A DNA stretch of 45,199 nt from Verrucomicrobiales bacterium (lineage in GTDB: Bacteria; Verrucomicrobiota; Verrucomicrobiia; Limisphaerales; UBA9464), in contig JAEUHD010000059.1 in NCBI GenBank assembly GCA_016793645.1, positions 1 through 45,199 of the forward strand, given 5' to 3'. How positions within the stretch are numbered: position 1 is the first letter of the stretch; every line of letters begins with the position of its first letter. Positions 26,334 through 35,211 of the stretch are shown piece by piece. The notes beneath the pieces are model-generated. The model worked only from the letters and a program-made list of their open reading frames with translations. It was not told where the DNA came from and made no database searches. The translations under genes were made by a program, and so were the position numbers.

Positions 26334-26639
26334 ATGCCCCGGATGTTCTCGCACGTCGTCATTTTCTGGACCGATCCCCAAAATTCCTCCGCCCCCGACG
26401 AGTTGGTCGCGGGCGCCCAAAAGTACCTGAAGCCGATTCCCGGCTCGGTTTTCTTTCACGTGGGCAAGATGGTCGGAAGCCACCGTCCGGTCGTGGAACA
26501 GTCCTACCAGGTCGCTCTGAACCTCGTGTTTCAGGACAAAAAGGCGCAGGACGATTATCAGGTCCATCCGGAGCACCTGAAGTTTGTGTCCGAATGCAGC
26601 AAGCTCTGGAAGCGGGTCGTGGTGTACGACTTCGCCTGA
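26334..26639 (+). CDS. Dabb (stress-responsive A/B barrel) protein
   Basis: A 101-aa ferredoxin-like dimeric barrel protein. It opens MPRMFSHVVIFWTDP, the usual H-x-V-x-F/L strand of Dabb proteins, with a second possible start at 26343. It continues GSVFFHVGKMVGS, QVALNLVFQDKKAQDDYQVHPEHLKFV and ends RVVVYDFA. The P-x-H loop and the DY-x-x-H-P-x-H motif are characteristic. The function of bacterial members is mostly unknown; it is not an obvious monooxygenase. Divergent from the sigma factor gene across 153 bp. Confidence 0.9.
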   Translation: MPRMFSHVVIFWTDPQNSSAPDELVAGAQKYLKPIPGSVFFHVGKMVGSHRPVVEQSYQVALNLVFQDKKAQDDYQVHPEHLKFVSECSKLWKRVVVYDFA

Positions 26640-26702
26640 GGACTTCCCGGGGTTCCCCACTTTGCGGTTCTTCTTTTTTCCGAACCGCGGTACCCAAGCG
26701 CC

Positions 26703-27443
26703 ATGCTTCCCCGAGCGCTGACCGTTCTATGCGGCCTGGTCTTCGTCGCTTCCGTCCCGAAGGCGGCAGAGCCTCCTCCACTTCCGCCCCCGGGTCCGGT
26801 TCCCTCCGGATACTCCCTCGTTTACGAGCAACACTTTGACGCACCGGCGTCCCTGTCCGGCTTCGTGGCGAGTGATCCCAAGGCCTGGCAGTTCTCCGCC
26901 GACGGCTCTTCCTTCGCCCTGGAACTCGCCCGACAAAGCCAATACACCCCGGCCGTCCGGTCGCCGTTCAACATCACTCTGATCGGGGACCGCATTTTCG
27001 GGGATTTCGTCCTCGAAGCCGACCTGATCCAAACGGGCAAGGAGTACGGCCATCGGGACATGTGCCTCTTCTTCGGGTTCCAGGACCCCGCCCACTTCTA
27101 CTACGCCCATATCGCGACCCAGACGGATGACCATGCCCACAACATCTTCATCGTCCGGGAAGCGCCCCGCACCAAAATCTCAAAGACCACCACCTCCGGG
27201 GTGAATTGGGGCCTTGGAATCTGGCATCGGGTCCGGCTGGAACGGCAGGCCGGGAGCATTCGCGTCTATTTTGACGACCTGAAGCAGCCGATCATGACGG
27301 CCGAAGACACTTCATTCGGTTCCGGTTGGGTGGGCTTTGGGTCCTTTGACGACACCGGCAAGGTGGACAACATCCGCATCTGGGCTCCGGCGCCGCCCCA
27401 ACCGAAGGTCCCGGCATTCTTTTCGCCGCTCCCCCTTCCCTGA
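26703..27443 (+). CDS. Exported LamG/DUF1080-like jelly-roll protein
   Basis: A 246-aa protein with a signal peptide (MLPRALTVLCGLVFVASVPKAA) and a Pro-rich linker. The rest is a single concanavalin-like fold: YEQHFDAPASLSGFV, FGDFVLEADLIQTG, GHRDMCLFFGFQD, FYYAHIATQ, IWHRVRLERQAGSIRVYFDD, GWVGFGSFDDTGKVDNIRIW. These are the strand signatures of DUF1080-related glycoside-associated domains. Probable carbohydrate binding or hydrolysis in the periplasm; no catalytic residue can be named. It converges with a membrane protein gene across a GC hairpin. Confidence 0.85.
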   Translation: MLPRALTVLCGLVFVASVPKAAEPPPLPPPGPVPSGYSLVYEQHFDAPASLSGFVASDPKAWQFSADGSSFALELARQSQYTPAVRSPFNITLIGDRIFGDFVLEADLIQTGKEYGHRDMCLFFGFQDPAHFYYAHIATQTDDHAHNIFIVREAPRTKISKTTTSGVNWGLGIWHRVRLERQAGSIRVYFDDLKQPIMTAEDTSFGSGWVGFGSFDDTGKVDNIRIWAPAPPQPKVPAFFSPLPLP

Positions 27444-27448
27444 AGGCC

Positions 27449-27471
27449 CCGGCGGGAGGTTCAGCCGCCGG
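27449..27471. terminator. Convergent GC hairpin
   Basis: CCGGCGG (27449-27455) pairs with CCGCCGG (27465-27471) over 7 bp. It straddles the stop of the minus-strand membrane protein gene and follows the LamG-like gene stop. No T-tract. Confidence 0.45.
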
Positions 27472-28654
27472 TGGCAGTAACCGGGCTCCCCGGGGAGAAC
27501 AGGCCCTTGAGCCACGTCCACGCCGCGCGGAGTCCCACAGGCCGAATCTCACTGAACCCGTAGATGCGGGCAATCCCCTCCTCATGAGAATTGCACCGCG
27601 GCGGAAGATTGAAGACATCCGGAGCTTTTCCTTCCTCCACACGAAGGATTTCCGAATGCACGAGACCTTTTCCCACCACATACCTTCCGGGCGGCACGAC
27701 CTCCGTTCGGGCCGGGAACACCAACCAGGGACGCCAGACAAAACTGAGGCGCCCCTGATCATCCCGGATCAGGCGCCCGTAGGCGCGCGTCGGGGCTGAA
27801 CCCAGGGGACGGGCGGAAAACATCCAGATGCCCCCGGCATCAGGAACAAACCGCTTTCGCCGGAACGTGACCAGATCCCACGCAAAGAGGGTTCCAAAGG
27901 TGACCGTCCGGAACGCCCACGGCGCCAACAGGACACAAATCAGGACGAGGATCAGCGACCACGCAGCCCCCAGGCGGGAGTCCACGATACCGGCGCCGGC
28001 GACCGTGCCCAGGATGGCCGCCCGAAAGGACTTCAGCGCCGCATCCACCGTGGTAAAGGGACTGATCAGGATGAGGACGTTGATGGTGTGGGAGACCAAC
28101 CAGACCACCGCGAACGTGAGGAGTGCCACGGGAACCACAATCAGGTCTCCCATCCAGGCAAGGCCGGCGGCGGCAAAGTGCAGGCCCGCGAGGTCCAGGG
28201 AGTCCGAAAGGTGGGGCTTGGTCTGCTCAAAGATCTCCAGCGCAATGGGGATGATGACTCCGGTCGCCAACAGGGCACTGGCCTTGTTTTCAAAGAGTTC
28301 GACGAGATCCAACGGCTTCTTCAGTGATGTGGGAACCACCGGCCCCGCAGCATCCTTGGCCATGCAGACCGCGACCAGGAGCAGCGCCGTCGCAAAAAAC
28401 CAAGGCTGGGCGAACCACGGCAGGGACTTCCGTTCCTCCGCCGACGCCCGGTAGTACTTGTAAGCCCCTACAGCGCCCATGCCGAGAAGGGGGGAAATGG
28501 CCACGCCCGTCACCTGGGTCAGCGACTCCGCAGCCTTGACCCCCACGGCCGACTGCTTCTTGAACTCGTCGACCGGAGCCCCTGCCATCCGCATCTGAAC
28601 GGAAAAGGCGATCAGCAGAAGCCAGAGTAGCCATCCGGGCCGGTATTGTCTCAT
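27461..28654 (-). CDS. Multi-span membrane protein of unknown function
   Basis: A 397-aa protein from ATG 28654 (MRQYRPGWLLWLLLIAFSV), with an alternative start at 28717. A first signal or anchor helix is followed by at least five hydrophobic spans (PWFFATALLLVAVCMA, ASALLATGVIIPIALEIF, LIVVPVALLTFAVVWLVSH, SLILVLICVLLAPWAF). The C-terminal 120 residues are soluble, with SFVWRPWLVFPARTEVV, GKGLVHSEILRVEEG and a Cys at 367. It slightly recalls DUF4126 membrane proteins, but I do not assign it. No operon partner. Confidence 0.75.
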   Translation of the reverse strand: MRQYRPGWLLWLLLIAFSVQMRMAGAPVDEFKKQSAVGVKAAESLTQVTGVAISPLLGMGAVGAYKYYRASAEERKSLPWFAQPWFFATALLLVAVCMAKDAAGPVVPTSLKKPLDLVELFENKASALLATGVIIPIALEIFEQTKPHLSDSLDLAGLHFAAAGLAWMGDLIVVPVALLTFAVVWLVSHTINVLILISPFTTVDAALKSFRAAILGTVAGAGIVDSRLGAAWSLILVLICVLLAPWAFRTVTFGTLFAWDLVTFRRKRFVPDAGGIWMFSARPLGSAPTRAYGRLIRDDQGRLSFVWRPWLVFPARTEVVPPGRYVVGKGLVHSEILRVEEGKAPDVFNLPPRCNSHEEGIARIYGFSEIRPVGLRAAWTWLKGLFSPGSPVTATGG

Positions 28655-28778
28655 ATCGCGGGCCAAAATGCCGAGAACCCTCCGTGGGCGAAAGTGGGAA
28701 CTTACACCCAATTCCAAGGCGCTTGTTTACGTCCATTATCGTTAGCCATGAACCTGCGTGTTCGAGGAAGGCATTCTG

Positions 28779-28970
28779 ATGAAAAAAAAGTTACTCACAC
28801 GTCACTCTGCCGGTTGCGCGCATGGTCCGGACGTGTTCCTCTTTCCGTGTTCCCACGTTTCAATTGTCCAACGAATGGTTTCCATGAGCCTTGGGTTTCT
28901 GGCTGGATTTGTAGTTTTGTTCGCGCTGCTCGTGCTGGTGGTCGGCACGGCGGTGGCCAGCGAACTGTGA
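28779..28970 (+). CDS. Single-span microprotein A (paralogue of B)
   Basis: A 63-aa protein from ATG 28779, with an excellent GAGGAAGG Shine-Dalgarno 7 bp upstream. The N-terminal 30 residues (MKKKLLTRHSAGCAHG and beyond) are unlike anything known. The last 28 residues form a hydrophobic helix (GFLAGFVVLFALLVLVVGTA) ending ASEL. These 28 residues match the C-terminus of the next small gene at 17 of 28 positions. A shorter start at ATG 28884 would give exactly the shared core, but it lacks a Shine-Dalgarno. Membrane insertion is likely; function unknown. Confidence 0.55.
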   Translation: MKKKLLTRHSAGCAHGPDVFLFPCSHVSIVQRMVSMSLGFLAGFVVLFALLVLVVGTAVASEL

Positions 28971-29141
28971 CCCGGTGTTCCGGGACGCCGGACGGCAATT
29001 CCACCGCCGTCCGTGAGGGGGATTTGTCGTCGTCACTTCCGGAAAACCCGTGGCGCGTCCCCCGCTCCCACGTTCCTTCACCCGGGAAGAAAAAAACACT
29101 CCTGGGATCCCCGGGTAACCCCTTGCGAGGTGGTATGCGAC

Positions 29142-29291
29142 ATGCTCCGTTCCCGTAGTCCCCAAATCTGCGTCGGATGGCGGCGCAATAACAATCGTTG
29201 GAGCATGAGCATCTTATTCATAACCGGTTTTGCCGTGTTGTTCACCATCCTGGCCGTGGTCGTCGGCACCGCCGCGGCCACGGAGTTGTAG
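29142..29291 (+). CDS. Single-span microprotein B (paralogue of A)
   Basis: A 49-aa protein from ATG 29142 with GAGGTGG about 8 bp upstream. A basic N-terminus (MLRSRSPQICVGWRRNNNRW) precedes a transmembrane helix (ILFITGFAVLFTILAVVVGT) and the tail AAATEL. The last 28 residues align without gaps to microprotein A, with G-F-x-V-L-F, L-x-x-V-V-G-T-A and E-L identical. The two genes lie 171 bp apart on the same strand. A 28-aa version from ATG 29205 is possible. No database family comes to mind. Confidence 0.55.
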   Translation: MLRSRSPQICVGWRRNNNRWSMSILFITGFAVLFTILAVVVGTAAATEL

Positions 29292-29666
29292 GTGATCCAC
29301 CCATGACGGCCTCTTCGAACGGGAGGGCTTCAGCCGCCTGCCCTGGGCCCGCGCGCTGACCCACGAGACTCTCCCTCCACGGGCGTCTCCGTTGGAACGT
29401 TCAGGACCGCCCCAAGTCCAGCCTCGTCCACGGGCGCCTGCATTCATACCCGACAAATGCAGGATTAATACAAGGCTTCTGCGGCATCCTCACAAATGAG
29501 AACAGGTCCCGCAGGCCGGAAGAAATCATGGATCGCAAGAGCCGCAGGGGCGGCGTCCCGAACCGAGAATCGCAGGCCGGGGCAAGGGCGGGTTTGGGAA
29601 TCGAATCCCACGGGAGTGTCCTTGACGGTCCCCGGGGAATCCCGATTGACTGCACCCCGATATCCC
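29292..29666. other. 375-bp intergenic region before the DUF1080 gene
   Basis: No credible gene on either strand. An AT-rich patch at 29455-29475 is the likeliest promoter area. A TGGGA/TCCCA palindrome near 29595-29610 looks superficially like a tRNA T-arm, but no other cloverleaf arms are present. Confidence 0.5.
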
Positions 29667-30344
29667 ATGAGTCGCTCCAAAATTGGTTTCCTCCTCACCC
29701 TTCTGGCCCTCTCCGCCGGAACCCTCGCTGCGGCGGACGCCGGCTGGGTGGTCCTCTTTGACGGAAAATCCACCGACGCCTGGCGCGCCTACCGCCAGGA
29801 GGGGTTTCCCAAGAAGGGATGGGAAGTCGTGGACGGCACCCTGCACGTCAAGGGCGGAGGCGGCGCCGGCGACCTCGTGACCCGGCAGAAATTCGGCGAC
29901 TTCGAACTCGAGTGGGAGTGGAAGGTTTCCCCCGGAGCCAATAGCGGCGTGATGTACCGGGTCACCGAGGTGGGGTCCGAACCGTGGAATACCGGCCCCG
30001 AGTATCAGATCCTGGACGACGCGTTGCATCCGGACGGCAAAAATCCAAAGACCAGCGCCGCCGCCTTGTACGCCCTGGTGGCCCCCGACACCGCCAAGGC
30101 CCTCAAGCCCGTCGGCGAATGGAACGCATCCCGCATCGTCCTGAAGGGTTCGAAGCTTGAACACTGGCTGAACGGCCAACGGGTCGTCGCCCTGGACCTC
30201 TCCTCGCCCGAGGCCAAGGCCCTCATCGCGAAGTCCAAGTTCAAGGACCTCCCCCGGTTCGCTCAGGAAACCTCAGGATTCATCTGCCTTCAGGACCACG
30301 GCAACGACGTCTGGTACCGGGCCATCCGGGTGCGACCGCTGTAA
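29667..30344 (+). CDS. DUF1080 (3-keto-disaccharide hydrolase-type) exported protein
   Basis: A 225-aa protein starting MSRSKIGFLLTLLALSAG with a signal peptide ending LAAADA. The DUF1080 domain fills the rest: GWVVLFDGKSTDAWRAYRQ, WEVVDGTLHVKGGGG, FGDFELEWEWKVSPGANSG, YQILDDALHPDGKN, WNASRIVLKGSKLEHWLNG, GFICLQDHGNDVWYRAIRV. Members are abundant in Planctomycetota and Verrucomicrobiota; some hydrolyse 3-keto-glycosides, with partner Gfo/Idh oxidoreductases making the keto sugar. A Gfo/Idh gene lies about 7 kb away, so a functional link is only possible. Periplasmic. Confidence 0.94.
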   Translation: MSRSKIGFLLTLLALSAGTLAAADAGWVVLFDGKSTDAWRAYRQEGFPKKGWEVVDGTLHVKGGGGAGDLVTRQKFGDFELEWEWKVSPGANSGVMYRVTEVGSEPWNTGPEYQILDDALHPDGKNPKTSAAALYALVAPDTAKALKPVGEWNASRIVLKGSKLEHWLNGQRVVALDLSSPEAKALIAKSKFKDLPRFAQETSGFICLQDHGNDVWYRAIRVRPL

Positions 30345-30346
30345 TT

Positions 30347-30369
30347 CCGGGGTTTCCACCGATCCCCGG
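30347..30369. terminator. Hairpin after the DUF1080 gene
   Basis: CCGGGG (30347-30352) pairs with CCCCGG (30364-30369) just after the TAA at 30344. Further CCCGGGG runs at 30375-30415 give competing hairpins. No T-tract. Confidence 0.4.
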
Positions 30370-30472
30370 ATTCCCGGGGACCGATGACGGCGCCTCCCGG
30401 CAACGCGGTTCCCGGGGTTCGCCCGGCTGAATCCAGCGCCTGTTCGGCGTGAAGACCAAATCCACCCCGGCC

Positions 30473-30937
30473 CTATCGACCGCCACCCCCTGCCGCCTCG
30501 GGTCGCTTCAAAAATCCGACGATCAGAAGCGCCCAGGCGGCCACCAGACCCAGTCCCGCCGCAACATGCGTGAGCTTCACGACCGCCTCGTGCCACGCCA
30601 CCCCGCCCTTCGCCCCGGCCAGACCGGCGGCAATCGGCAACATCTGCGTCGTTCCCCACCAGGCATTGGCAATCTCGGACACTCCCATGCCCCACGTCAG
30701 CCAGGCCGCCAGCAGCATCACCCCGGCGGATTTCGGGCCGACACGGTGCGGCAGCGCCAACAACAACACCGCCATGAGGGCTAGCAGCATCCCATTGCTG
30801 ACCAATTGAATGTGCGCACCCAGAGCGAGCCTGGGATAGGGAGTCTGCGGCACAAAGAAACCGCAAATCAGCCCGACCATGACCAGCAACAGGCCGTGAA
30901 CCAAAACCTTCCGACCGCGTTCCTGAGTTTTCATCAT
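30473..30937 (-). CDS. Hydroxylaminobenzene mutase-like (HabB) membrane protein
   Basis: A 154-aa protein from ATG 30937 (MMKTQERGRKVLVHG). Four transmembrane helices: GLLLVMVGLICGFFVP, NGMLLALMAVLLLALP, GVMLLAAWLTWGMGV and AAGLGLVAAWALLIVGF. The segment YPRLALGAHIQLVSNGM matches the NPRMGL-x-x-H-x-x-x-x-NG signature I recall from HabA/HabB-type hydroxylaminobenzene mutases and related proteins. The actual substrate in this organism is unknown; the family is often annotated without evidence. Upstream codons to 31117 are shadow sequence. Confidence 0.62.
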   Translation of the reverse strand: MMKTQERGRKVLVHGLLLVMVGLICGFFVPQTPYPRLALGAHIQLVSNGMLLALMAVLLLALPHRVGPKSAGVMLLAAWLTWGMGVSEIANAWWGTTQMLPIAAGLAGAKGGVAWHEAVVKLTHVAAGLGLVAAWALLIVGFLKRPEAAGGGGR

Positions 30938-31232
30938 CGTGTTGGCGCTGAAGCCTGCCACCCCCGACCCACAACCAAAGCTCAATCTGGTCCAAAGGGG
31001 GTGAACACCCACACCATGAGGATGCCTCCGGATTGGCGCCAAATGGCGCCCCGCTCCCGAGATCCTCGAATTCAGATCGGATGGGGTCGAACTCATCGGA
31101 CCACCCGAAAGGATCACCCCTTCCTGCCGCGACCCGGAACCCTGCGCATGGCCCCCGGCGGAGCGATCCGGATCGTGGACGCGGTTGGCCCGTGCGGCCT
31201 GCGGTCCGGACTGCCCGCCTCACGGGCGGTTC

Positions 31233-31766
31233 TCACCTTTCTTCGCCAGCGTTGCGGTAGCCGACGGGGACGTCCTCGAAATCGAATCTCAACGGCGTTC
31301 CACGCCAGGAGAACTGAATCCGGAGATCCAAATGCCCGGCATCGATCTGGAGCGCGGGGAAGGTGATGTCCTCGAAGATCATCGCCTTCCCCTCCTGGAG
31401 TGTCGGTTTTCGCAATTCGCCTCGCGAGGAAAGCTCCCCGAACCCCATCGCGCTGCTCGAAAACCCACCCGGCAAAGGGATGGGCTTCCCCCGAACGAGC
31501 AGGGCGATCTCATCGTTGCCCTTGAAGCCCAGATCCGAGAAGGCACCCGTCGCCGGGACTTCCACTCCGTACGTCACCTGGAAGGTCGGCTGGCTCGTGG
31601 AGGAGGTCCTTGGGCCGACCCTGAGCAGGACCACACGCACCTCCGACTGTCTCAACTCAGGACGAAATCCCGTCCTCGCGCCGCCCGCTGACTCCCCGCA
31701 GCCCGAAAGGAGCACCTGGGACAGCACCACGGCCATGAGTGGGAACTTCGCTCGGGGATGGCTCAT
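31233..31766 (-). CDS. Lipoprotein of unknown function
   Basis: A 177-aa protein from ATG 31766. Its lipoprotein signal is MSHPRAKFPLMAVVLSQVLLSGC, with Cys 23 as the lipidation site. The mature part is beta-rich: SEVRVVLLRVGPRTSS, PTFQVTYGVEVPA, DEIALLVRGKPIPLPGGF, MIFEDITFPALQIDAGHLDLRIQF. It looks like a single small beta-sandwich. I do not recognise a family. The frame is open upstream to 32165, but that region is non-coding. It is divergent from efp. Confidence 0.75.
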   Translation of the reverse strand: MSHPRAKFPLMAVVLSQVLLSGCGESAGGARTGFRPELRQSEVRVVLLRVGPRTSSTSQPTFQVTYGVEVPATGAFSDLGFKGNDEIALLVRGKPIPLPGGFSSSAMGFGELSSRGELRKPTLQEGKAMIFEDITFPALQIDAGHLDLRIQFSWRGTPLRFDFEDVPVGYRNAGEER

Positions 31767-32136
31767 GTTGTGCCTTCCGTTTTCACAAACAACGTACCGA
31801 CCTGCGCCCGATGGCAACCGGGCTCCCCGAGGATTACGCTGCCCGCCGTCAGAAACCATCCGATTCTGGACGGGGAGGCCTCCATGGGGAATCCCGCGCA
31901 TCGAACACCCGCTGCTCCTCCACACGCCCCGCCGCGGAATAGGATGGGGACGGCGACACGCCATCCCTCCCATTCCTGGGTGGGACCTCGACAGCCGCGC
32001 GGGAAGACTCCGACTCCCCACGCTCCGAACGTCGCGGCAGACCCAATTGGGGGCTTGCCAGCATGGGATCGCCGGGTAACGTCCGCGTTCCTTTCCGGCG
32101 GGAACCCTCGGAAGGTCATCACTTTCTTTCAGGCTT
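31767..32136. other. 370-bp divergent promoter region (lipoprotein / efp)
   Basis: It separates the minus-strand lipoprotein from plus-strand efp and so must hold both promoters. No conserved RNA motif, hairpin with T-tract or small gene was found. A weak CAGG precedes the efp ATG. The frames crossing it on both strands have no protein-like composition. Confidence 0.5.
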
Positions 32137-32697
32137 ATGGCAGTCAACGCGAACGAACTCCGCAAGGGGCAGGCAATTCTCTACAACAACGACGTCTGCG
32201 TCGTCCTCGAGGTCACCCACCGCACCCCGGGCAACCTCCGCGCGTTCGTCCAGGGAATCCTCCGCAGCATCAAGTCCGGCCGGTCCATGGACGTCCGCTT
32301 CACCTCGTACGAGAAGATCGAGACGGTGGCACTGAACACCACCAAGATGGACTTCAGCTACAAGTCGGGCGAGGACTACGTGTTCTCCGATCCGGACACC
32401 TACGAGGAGGTCACCGTGGCCGCCGAACTCGTGGGCGACGCCAAGGACTTCCTGGTGGAGAACGGATCCGTGACGATCACGTTCATCGAGGACAAGGCCG
32501 TCACGGTCGAACTTCCGCCCAGCGTCGTCCTCAAGGTGACCAAGGTGGAAGGCGGCGTCCGCGGCGACTCCGCCAACAACGTCCAGCAGAGCATCGAACT
32601 CGAGACCGGCGTCACAATGCAGGCTCCCCTCTTCATCAAGGAGGGCGAGAAGATCAAGGTGGACACCCGGACGCGGAAGTACATGGAGAGGGCATAA
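32137..32697 (+). CDS. efp: Elongation factor P (tip residue Asn)
   Basis: A 186-aa protein with normal EF-P length and three beta-barrel domains: LRKGQAILYNNDVCVVLEV, then the tip loop HRTPGNLRAFVQ, the OB domain with DYVFSDPDTYEEVTV and a C-terminal domain with VQQSIELETGVTMQAPLFIKEGE in pieces. EF-P relieves ribosome stalling at polyproline stretches; this window encodes several Pro-rich exported proteins. In E. coli the loop is PGKG with K34 beta-lysylated; here the aligned residue is Asn 33 (PGNL). No modification gene (epmA, epmB, earP, ymfI) is in the window. The factor either works unmodified or uses another tip chemistry. Confidence 0.95.
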   Translation: MAVNANELRKGQAILYNNDVCVVLEVTHRTPGNLRAFVQGILRSIKSGRSMDVRFTSYEKIETVALNTTKMDFSYKSGEDYVFSDPDTYEEVTVAAELVGDAKDFLVENGSVTITFIEDKAVTVELPPSVVLKVTKVEGGVRGDSANNVQQSIELETGVTMQAPLFIKEGEKIKVDTRTRKYMERA

Positions 32698-32701
32698 GGA
32701 A

Positions 32702-32748
32702 TTGGTCCTTAGTCCTTGGTCTGTGGTCTGTGGTCCGTCGTCAGTGGC
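32702..32748 (+). repeat. Short heptamer-repeat island after efp
   Basis: About six 7-bp units in register (TTGGTCC, TTAGTCC, TTGGTCT, GTGGTCT, GTGGTCC, GTCGTCA) lie directly after the efp stop. The register and composition resemble the island between yggU and hemW and, more distantly, the arms around the four-helix-bundle gene. Confidence 0.7.
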
Positions 32749-32769
32749 GGACGAATTCGGGGACCGAAT

Positions 32770-34047
32770 TCAGGGATTTGCCGCGCGGTATCGACTGGCG
32801 ATCACGGCGAAGAGGCCGGAGACGGCGAGCATGAGGAGTCCGTAGAAGAGGAACTCCGCGGCTCCACCCGCATGGACGTACCGGGCGTTGATCCCGGTGA
32901 TGGCGGCCACCAGGAAGTTTCCCAGCGAGGTGGTGAGGAGCCAGAAACTCATCACCGTGCTGCGCAGGGACGCCGGGGCCTGCGAATAGGCGAACTCCAG
33001 TCCGGTGGCGCTGACCATCACCTCGCCCAATTCCAACACCGTGTAGGGAAGGATCTGCCAGGCGAGGGACACGGCGGGACCGGATTCAATCCGGCGCTGC
33101 AGGGCCGCACACATGAGGAAGGACACGGCGGTCACCACCATGCCGACGCCCATGCGCCGCAGCGGTGTGGGACGCAGCCCGAGCCGGTCGGCCAGCGGAT
33201 ACAACCCAAAAGTCAGCACCGGAACCCAGATCAGGACCAGCAGCGCGCTGACCGACTGGATGCGCTCCGCGTCCACCCGGTACCCCACCAACTCGAACGG
33301 AGTCATCCGCGTGCCCTGGATCACCCAGGACGAGTTGATCTGATCGTACAACGCCCAGAACACGGGCACGGGCAGGAGCACGAGGGCCACCCGGGCGAGG
33401 ATTCGGGATCGGGAAACTCCGGACTCCGTGGACGTTGGTTCCGCGGAGCCCGAAGCCGCCGAGGGCGGCAGTTTCACATACCGGGAGGAACCCATCCGAA
33501 ACACCAGGGTTGCCAGGCCCATGAAGATTCCGGGGATCGCAAAGGCCCAGCCGAATCCGAAATGATCGCGGACCAGCGGAATGAGGCCGAAGGCGAGCAT
33601 CGCCCCCAGGTTGATGGACCAGTAGAACAGTCCGTACACCTTCGGAAGCAGGTGCATCTGGTCGGCGCGGAACTGGTCTCCAACGAAGGCGGACACACAC
33701 GGTTTGATCCCTCCCGCTCCCAGTGCGATCAACGCAAGCCCCAGATACACGCCATTCCGCGAGCCCTCCAGAACCGCGAGCAGGCCATGTCCCAGGCAGT
33801 AGAAGGAGGCCAGGGACAGGATGGTGCGGTAGCGTCCCCACCACCGGTCGGCCACGAAGGCACCGAGCAGCGGCAGGAAATACACCGCCATCTTGAACAG
33901 GTGCACCACCTCCTTGGCGCCCGTGTCCCCGAGCGCCAGCGGGTCGCGCAGGTAAAGCGTCAGGATGGACAGCATCCCGTAGTAGCTGAACCGTTCACAC
34001 GCCTCGGTCGTGACGATGAACGGAAGCTGTCGTGGGAAGGCCGCCAT
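32770..34047 (-). CDS. POT-family proton-dependent oligopeptide transporter
   Basis: A 425-aa major facilitator protein. The PTR signature ACERFSYYGMLSILTLYL at residues 16-33 is the ExxERFxYYG motif. KMAVYFLPLLGAFVADRWWGRYRT is the second signature, and GGIKPCVSAFVGDQF the third. About 12 hydrophobic helices follow, with FWALYDQINSSWVIQG in the middle and GEVMVSATGLEFAYSQAP near helix 10. Function: H+-coupled uptake of di- and tripeptides. It converges with efp and is followed upstream by the peroxiredoxin gene on the same strand, 53 bp away. Confidence 0.94.
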   Translation of the reverse strand: MAAFPRQLPFIVTTEACERFSYYGMLSILTLYLRDPLALGDTGAKEVVHLFKMAVYFLPLLGAFVADRWWGRYRTILSLASFYCLGHGLLAVLEGSRNGVYLGLALIALGAGGIKPCVSAFVGDQFRADQMHLLPKVYGLFYWSINLGAMLAFGLIPLVRDHFGFGWAFAIPGIFMGLATLVFRMGSSRYVKLPPSAASGSAEPTSTESGVSRSRILARVALVLLPVPVFWALYDQINSSWVIQGTRMTPFELVGYRVDAERIQSVSALLVLIWVPVLTFGLYPLADRLGLRPTPLRRMGVGMVVTAVSFLMCAALQRRIESGPAVSLAWQILPYTVLELGEVMVSATGLEFAYSQAPASLRSTVMSFWLLTTSLGNFLVAAITGINARYVHAGGAAEFLFYGLLMLAVSGLFAVIASRYRAANP

Positions 34048-34100
34048 GTGCGAATCCGCGTCCGGGAATCAATGGGGCGCCCGCGGCGCGCCGTCCGCCC

Positions 34101-34736
<636 letters not shown>

Positions 34737-34829
34737 GGAAGACGGGTAGATGGAAGTTGTAGCGCTGCGAAACGCCCGCTGGCATATCGGAACCGCCGCG
34801 AGGATGCAATGGTTCTGAGCCGGGCGTTC

Positions 34830-35097
34830 GTAGTGCAGGCTTCAGCCTGTTCTTCAGGGACACGACGGCGGCCGTCAGGCGGGGGGGCACAGCCTGAAGG
34901 CTGGACTACAAACCAGCGACGCTTGTAGTGCAGGCTTCAGCCTGTTCTTCAAATACGCGACGGCAGCCGTCGGGCGGGGACACAGCCTGAAGGCTGGACT
35001 ACGAACGAGCGACGCTTGTAGTGCAGGCTTTAGCCTGTCCTTCAAATACACGACGGCGGCAGTCGGCCGGAGGGGCACAGCCTGAAGGCTGGACTAC
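34830..35097. repeat. REP-like palindromic repeat cluster 1 (three units)
   Basis: Units at 34830-34909, 34925-35002 and 35018-35097. Each begins GTAGTGCAGGCTTCAGCCTG and ends with the near-complement AGCCTGAAGGCTGGACTAC. The ends therefore pair with each other, and each can also fold alone (AGGCT-TC-AGCCT). A central GACGGC-G-GCCGTC type hairpin lies between. Units are joined by a short AACGAGCGACGCTT spacer. The cluster fills most of 34737-35211, between the peroxiredoxin and kinase starts. No RAYT transposase is in the window. Confidence 0.92.
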
Positions 35098-35211
35098 CAA
35101 CGAGTGGGGGCCCCGTGGAGGCGTTTCGCGGTTTCCAAGAATTGCAGGGGCCGGCAGGATCCGCCCATCGAGACACGGTCCTCCAACGGCTTGGCTCCCC
35201 CACTTCGGCAA

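Noticed and set aside
26181..26660. Upstream extension of the sigma factor frame to 26660
   Set aside because: The extra 160 codons lie opposite the Dabb gene and have no protein-like pattern; the conserved sigma domain begins after 26180.
29590..29615. tRNA T-arm-like palindrome (TGGGA...TCCCA)
   Set aside because: The loop length is wrong on either strand and no acceptor, D or anticodon arms fit.
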